A stretch of 6,533 bases of DNA from the NCBI GenBank assembly GCA_003541675.1, contig DPMC01000171.1:1-6533 (forward strand), in the 5' to 3' direction. Of the stretch, positions 5,619 through 6,533 are shown piece after piece. The stretch is from Acidimicrobiaceae bacterium. GTDB lineage: Bacteria > Actinomycetota > Acidimicrobiia > Acidimicrobiales > MedAcidi-G1. The notes under the pieces are model-generated. The model was not told where the DNA came from, made no database searches, and saw only the letters and a list, made by a program, of their open reading frames with translations. Position numbers and translations under genes: made by a program. Every line of letters begins with the position of its first letter. The first letter of the stretch is position 1.

Positions 5619-6172
5619 CCGGGGAGATGATCCGACGCCCCATCAAGAGGATCGACCGCACGTTCTCATTCCTCGACCTGTGCAACTTCACGGCCTTCAC
5701 GGATCAAGAGGGTGACGTCGCGGCATTCGACGTGGTGACCGCGTTCCGGGCCGTCGTACGACAGGTGGCATCTGAACGGGGGGTACGACTCGCTAAGTGG
5801 TTGGGTGACGGGGTCATGATGGTCGGCGTCGAACCGGAGGACCTGGTTGAGGCCGTGGTTGACATCGAGGTCCTGATCGATGAGGCGAACTCTCCGTTGC
5901 CCATGCGGGCCGGCATCGCCCGGGGTCCAGTCATGCTCATTGGCGGCGACGACTACGTCGGGCCGGCAGTCAATCTGGCATCCCGGCTCTGCGACCTCGC
6001 CGAAGCCCACCAGGTGCTGGCCGAAAAGGGAACTGTCACCCCGCTGATGACCAACGTCGAGGAACAGGCGTTCATTAGGCAGCAGATCAAGGGGTTCGAG
6101 AAGGGGATCGACGTTGTCCGGCTGGTGCCGTTGAGCGGAGACGCCCACGGATCCGGTGGCGGTCCGTACTGA
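5615..6172 (+). CDS. Stand-alone class III adenylyl cyclase catalytic domain protein
   Basis: It is predicted to make cAMP from ATP as a dimer. The 185-residue protein is essentially one cyclase homology domain. The full catalytic set is visible: metal-binding Asp21 (FLDLCNFT) and Asp65 (KWLGDG), purine-selecting Lys61 and Asp113 (GGDDYVGPAV), and transition-state Asn120 and Arg124 (VNLASR). Lys plus Asp at the purine positions argues for ATP over GTP. The 52-residue Lys61-Asp113 spacing is close to that I recall for Mycobacterium Rv1264 and shorter than in Rv1625c, suggesting the class IIIc subtype with a short arm. Unlike those proteins it has no membrane, HAMP, autoinhibitory or other sensor domain; about 15 residues precede the first strand and the C-terminal tail is Gly/Ser-rich. 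It starts at ATG 5615, overlapping the lgt stop by 4 nt. Cytosolic, possibly controlled by a partner protein. Cyclase identity is firm; its biological input is unknown. Confidence 0.92.
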   Translation: MTGEMIRRPIKRIDRTFSFLDLCNFTAFTDQEGDVAAFDVVTAFRAVVRQVASERGVRLAKWLGDGVMMVGVEPEDLVEAVVDIEVLIDEANSPLPMRAGIARGPVMLIGGDDYVGPAVNLASRLCDLAEAHQVLAEKGTVTPLMTNVEEQAFIRQQIKGFEKGIDVVRLVPLSGDAHGSGGGPY

Positions 6173-6179
6173 CCACCTT

Positions 6180-6185
6180 GGAGGG
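6180..6185 (+). promoter_or_regulatory. Shine-Dalgarno GGAGGG, badly placed for the alkyltransferase-like start but suited to a mini-ORF
   Basis: GGAGGG starts 8 nt after the cyclase stop. It is 24 nt from ATG 6210, too far for normal initiation, but 10 nt from ATG 6196, which opens a five-codon frame ending on ATG 6210. Confidence 0.55.
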
Positions 6186-6195
6186 ATCCGGTTCC

Positions 6196-6213
6196 ATGAA
6201 CCCTGTTCCATGA
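6196..6213 (+). CDS. Possible five-codon leader ORF (MNPVP) coupled to the alkyltransferase-like gene
   Basis: ATG 6196 reads M-N-P-V-P-stop, and its TGA overlaps the downstream ATG 6210 in an ATGA junction. It has the only good Shine-Dalgarno in this spacer (6180-6185). The arrangement would let ribosomes load at the leader and re-initiate on the alkyltransferase-like gene. The 9-base string GTTCCATGA recurs at 6191-6199 and 6205-6213, so the leader start may have arisen by a small duplication. Speculative: a peptide this short has no coding evidence of its own. Confidence 0.3.
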   Translation: MNPVP

Positions 6214-6476
6214 CACCGTTTGAGACCGACGTCGCCACCGTGCTCGCCGCGCTCCGTGACGGCGAGGTCGTGACCTACGGTGAAGTTGCCGCCGAGGCCG
6301 GCCATCCGGGTGCTCACCGGGCCGTCGGCCGGTTCCTGCGGAACTACGGCGGGCACCACTGGTGGCGTGTTGTGACCTCAACGGGTCGGTTGGTGCCCGG
6401 CCACGAGGTCGAACAGGCCCGCCTTCTGGCTGCCGAGGGCGTGGACGTAAGCGACGGTCGGGTCCGTCCTACCTGA
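6210..6476 (+). CDS. Alkyltransferase-like (ATL) DNA-repair protein, MGMT-family DNA-binding domain without catalytic Cys
   Basis: The 88-residue protein matches the DNA-binding domain of O6-methylguanine-DNA methyltransferase. It has the YGEVA segment at 23-27, the recognition helix with the Arg finger at RAVG (Arg37-Gly40), and HHWWRVV at 49-55 where MGMT has PCHRVV. The acceptor cysteine position is Trp51, as in Atl1-type proteins, and the following His is also Trp. It therefore should bind O6-alkylguanine lesions without repairing them, flagging them for nucleotide excision repair; this role is known for characterised ATLs and inferred here. The GHEVEQARLLAAEGV segment and C-terminal DGRV are typical of the family. 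ATG 6210 gives the usual MTPFE N-terminus; a GTG at 6156 in the same frame would add 18 residues overlapping the cyclase, with the Shine-Dalgarno inside them. The gene follows the cyclase after 37 nt and is likely last in the operon. Confidence 0.9.
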   Translation: MTPFETDVATVLAALRDGEVVTYGEVAAEAGHPGAHRAVGRFLRNYGGHHWWRVVTSTGRLVPGHEVEQARLLAAEGVDVSDGRVRPT

Positions 6477-6479
6477 CGA

Positions 6480-6528
6480 CCGGTAGGTGGCGCCTCGAAT
6501 CTCAGGGTTGGAGGCACTCGCCGGTAGG
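6480..6528. repeat. Direct repeat CCGGTAGG flanking the intergenic tail
   Basis: CCGGTAGG occurs at 6480-6487 and again at 6521-6528. Only the second continues into a TANNNT hexamer. Between them GCCTC (6492-6496) and GAGGC (6511-6515) could pair around a 14-nt loop, too weak to call a terminator and without a T-run. Confidence 0.35.
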
Positions 6529-6530
6529 CT
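6525..6530 (+). promoter_or_regulatory. Putative -10 box (TAGGCT) for a gene starting beyond the window
   Basis: TAGGCT lies in CGGTAGGCT, differing by one base from the CGGTAGGTT that precedes the acyl-CoA dehydrogenase. If the same 7-nt spacing holds, a start codon would fall at about 6538, just outside the window. There is no recognisable -35 at normal spacing. Confidence 0.4.
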
Positions 6531-6533
6531 GGC

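Noticed and set aside
6190..6202. Inverted repeat GGTTC-CAT-GAACC before the alkyltransferase-like gene
   Set aside because: A 5-bp stem with a 3-nt loop is too short to call a regulatory hairpin; the GTTCCATGA direct repeat is the clearer structure there.
5666..6238. 190-codon minus-strand open frame opposite the cyclase
   Set aside because: Antisense shadow of a gene with a complete set of catalytic residues in the plus frame.
6492..6515. Possible terminator after the alkyltransferase-like gene
   Set aside because: The GCCTC/GAGGC stem is only 5 bp with a 14-nt loop and no U-tract follows.
1..6533. tRNA or rRNA genes, CRISPR arrays, insertion sequences, phage or defence genes
   Set aside because: No repeats with regular spacing, no transposase or integrase motifs and no RNA gene signatures were seen; nearly every base lies in a recognised housekeeping-type gene.

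Overview
The window is gene-dense, high-GC DNA with one strong codon style throughout. It carries no mobile element, phage gene, tRNA, rRNA or CRISPR array that I can see. Several things point to an actinobacterium: the C-terminal architecture of the B12-dependent ribonucleotide reductase, the CWCG-type thymidine kinase, the Rv1264-like cyclase domain, the DmdC/FadE5-like acyl-CoA dehydrogenase and TANNNT promoters set for leaderless mRNAs. My best guess is a marine or aquatic Acidimicrobiia-type lineage. That class-level placement is inference; the phylum-level one is firmer.

Layout. (1) 1-2473, plus strand, nucleotide metabolism: the 3' two-thirds or so of nrdJ (cobalamin-dependent class II ribonucleotide reductase, cut by the window start), followed 28 nt later by tdk (thymidine kinase). 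Together they join de novo dNTP synthesis to thymidine salvage. (2) 2441-2896, minus strand: a SnoaL/NTF2-fold protein whose 3' end overlaps the end of tdk by 33 bp. (3) 2897-2988: a compact divergent control region. On each strand a TANNNT box stands exactly 7 nt before the start codon, and two palindromes lie between or beside them. (4) 2989-6476, plus strand: a tight run of four genes, made up of a 600-residue acyl-CoA dehydrogenase, lgt (prolipoprotein diacylglyceryl transferase, 14 nt downstream), a stand-alone class III adenylyl cyclase (4-nt ATGA overlap with lgt) and a small alkyltransferase-like DNA repair protein. The last may be translated through a five-codon leader ORF. (5) 6477-6533: a short tail ending in another CGGTAGGCT element that looks like the -10 of a gene beginning just beyond the window.

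The first block is coherent (dNTP supply). The second is probably one transcription unit, but its members do not form a known pathway: acyl-CoA oxidation, lipoprotein maturation, cAMP synthesis and alkyl-lesion recognition. I do not see a clear new defence or mobile system. The most interesting signals are the matched leaderless promoter pair with its operator-like palindrome, the lgt-cyclase translational coupling, and the possible mini-ORF before the alkyltransferase-like gene.
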